Assembly: GCA_942159475.1 (NCBI GenBank)
Contig: OW804095.1
Span: forward strand, 55,828,773-55,892,772
Length of the DNA stretch: 64,000 nucleotides
From: Sthenelais limicola
Taxonomy: Eukaryota; Annelida; Polychaeta; Phyllodocida; Sigalionidae
Direction of reading: 5' to 3'
Of this stretch, positions 61,924 through 64,000 are shown piece after piece; position 1 is the stretch's first letter, and each line of letters begins with the position of its first letter. The notes under the pieces were generated by a model. That model saw only the letters and a list, made by a program, of their open reading frames with translations, did not search any database and had not been told where the DNA came from. Both the position numbers and the translations under genes were made by a program.

Positions 61924-64000
61924 TTTTGGTATGGATTAGAGTTAGGGTTGGGTCTGGAGTCAGCCCTGGGTCAAAGCAGAAACAGGGGATGGAAGTATTG
62001 TAAACCTGCTCCAACTGCAACACAATAAATGAAGTGTATCCCACAATAGACCTTAGCTATATAATGTCCACCACGGTGTCTGTACTTTTTGTGTCCTTCA
62101 TACCAAAGAGCACATTTTGTGATGGGGATACGTCCCCGAGGGAGGAGTGGGTAGTTACAGTGTAGCTTTCGGTCTGACCAAATTGTTGTGTTGTTTGAGG
62201 ACTGGCTCACATTTCCTGGTTTCCATAGGACCCTGAACACGCACGGGACCTTCACCTATTTCCATGTAAAATGGTTCAGCAAACATCCCAAGTGCGCTGC
62301 ATGCTGATCAAGTTACCCATCCCCAGGCTCACCACGCGCCGATCCGAATGATGCTGTAAGCCCAAGTAATCAATTGACCTCAAGGTTCGGCTTCAATGGC
62401 GCCTTTTTAAAACCTGTAATTGCATTTCTAGTGGATTCTTTATAGTGTCAAAATAGTAGGGCGAGGAACGGGTGAGCCGAGTCCCTGCCCGTTGAAATAT
62501 AAACACTAGATAATATGTGTGAATTAAGCTAAGCATTGTTTTGCAGATTATTGAAAGAGGACTTCAGTTTCGTCCGTTCTTCTGCCTTTGTAATTTAATA
62601 TTCACCACGTTCTCCCATGTTGAAATGTGAGCATTGCACTTGAAAGTGGACAGCTACAAAGGACGGTTAAAATACGCAAGATGTGAAGTACTAATTGTAT
62701 CTAAGTTTTTATTTTCATATAACTGACAACATGTATAGGTGACGCATATTATGTGTGTAACGTAACTTATTGCATCTGTATCTTTGAAAGGCTCTCAGAG
62801 ATATGGAAATATGATTCTAAAGATTCCCCATGAGGCAAGAGGTCCGCGTAAGCCTGATCATATAAAGTGCTTGAGAGGCAGACGTGGCCAAATGTTATAC
62901 ACAAAAGGCGGGAGGCATTATACCCGTCCCATACTGCCTGCATCCTCATATCATGCTGCGTATTTATATCAAGAAATATCGTGGCCAAATCGCCAATGAC
63001 AAGGGTGATTTCGGCAGTGCCCAAGCACGGCATGGCCAGTGCAACACCCTCAAGTTGAGGGATTTATGGCAGAGTAATAATGGGAGATGAAGGGGTAGGT
63101 AGGGAGCTCAGAAGCTCCTATCATATGATTGTCCATTCTATCGAGACACTTTGATCCAAGCTGGCTTATGGGTCACCGCTATCGAATCCCTGTAATTGAA
63201 AGATGATCTGGTTGCCCTCCCAGTTTTATGTCACTCCCCTCTTGTTGGGCAGGAACGGTATGGAAAATGAATGTCTGGGACCTTCTCTTTAACCGAGTTT
63301 CTTTATGGTGAAGAGGGTATTCAATTACTGCTCTAGGTCATAATACAAGCAGTATGCCGTGGGGGCGACTGCTTACTAGATATGCCCATTAGCACTAGAA
63401 GAACATGGCTATAGGGAAAATAGAATTGTGTATGAATGGAACTGGAAGTGCACGCAAACACAAGATTGTGGCTTTTTAAAGAAAAAAAACCCATGCAAAC
63501 TCAGAATTTGCTGTGTGGCACGTTGAAACCTGGGATGTTGGTCAGAGATTAGGTGTCAGGAGAATCCAAGGGGATGCTGGATGTTGGGGGAGAAGCCAAA
63601 TGGGTGGTTTTGTATCGTGTGGCGATTCGTATGCCCAAAGTGGCGCGAGGAATCTGAATAATATCTGACCAGGCTCAATGGGAATCAGTAACGCGGGTAA
63701 ATGACCGATATTACTTGGTCCTCTTGTGACGAAGGCGTCTACCGAACGACCAACGAATATGCAATGCACGTGGGACACTAGGAGACAGGGCAATCCGAGT
63801 CGAGAGCTCCTTGGTGGAAGGAGGTGGAAGCCAGATAGCCATCACCACAGGGATGGCCTCATTGGAAGATTACTGCTGATGTAGTACTGGACTTCATTTG
63901 TATGGGTTGGTGTTGCCTCGCCACATGTAGATGTGACTACTATGGTTTGGCAGAGTATGGCTAAGTGTATTGAGAATTCTAGAGTTAGACCATGAGTGCT
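61924..64000. other. Unique DNA to the window edge, nothing recognised
   Basis: About 2 kb without tandem arrays or transposon ends. Overlapping short frames near 62767-63090 on both strands have no recognisable domain. Confidence 0.35.

Overview
This is eukaryotic nuclear DNA. In 64 kb there is no operon, no Shine-Dalgarno/ORF packing and no long open frame. The longest frame is about 170 codons (15877-16383); it lacks an ATG first codon and resembles nothing I know. I could not support one protein-coding gene, tRNA, rRNA or known microRNA, so the window reads as intergenic or intronic DNA. It is A+T-rich, holds many short non-autonomous transposons and purine tracts, and the octamer TAGGCCTA recurs eight times. 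This fits a marine invertebrate, perhaps an echinoderm, hemichordate or amphioxus, but the species cannot be fixed from the sequence.

Layout. From 1 to about 17.7 kb the DNA is repeat-rich. It holds a 481-bp element with CAGGGT ends (415-895), a 722-bp element bounded by inverted GATAA repeats (1777-2498), a degenerate array on GGGCCYATAMGTCC (5243-5390), and a 1,050-bp TIR element packed with GGGTTCTA/TAGAACCC mini-palindromes (8114-9163). Next comes a 3.4-kb composite satellite (9243-12665), in which a 21-bp array, a 47-bp TGATATCA-bearing array and an AAGGAGAG block are reduplicated. It is followed by a 125-bp tandem duplication (13828-14077), a 61-bp-arm foldback (15793-15929) and a 420-bp MITE carrying a perfect TGACGTCA (17230-17649).

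From about 17.7 to 24.5 kb there is a G-quadruplex tract, a 282-bp MITE with an exact 5-bp target duplication (22719-23000), a possible retroposon tail and a pyrimidine/purine low-complexity block. From about 24.5 to 64 kb the DNA is almost free of repeats for nearly 40 kb, apart from one Helitron-like element (39613-40379), a 15-bp microarray and a few microsatellites. The repeat-poor part has clusters of transcription-factor-like motifs and looks like a regulatory gene desert or a very large intron. That is inference; no alignment was possible.

The clearest regulatory-looking sites are two RFX X-boxes 159 bp apart (7504 and 7663), two CTCF-like motifs in convergent orientation (6194 plus, 8905 minus), and a group of TGACGTG sites (46179-46282). 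The most unusual structure is the composite satellite at 9.2-12.7 kb.
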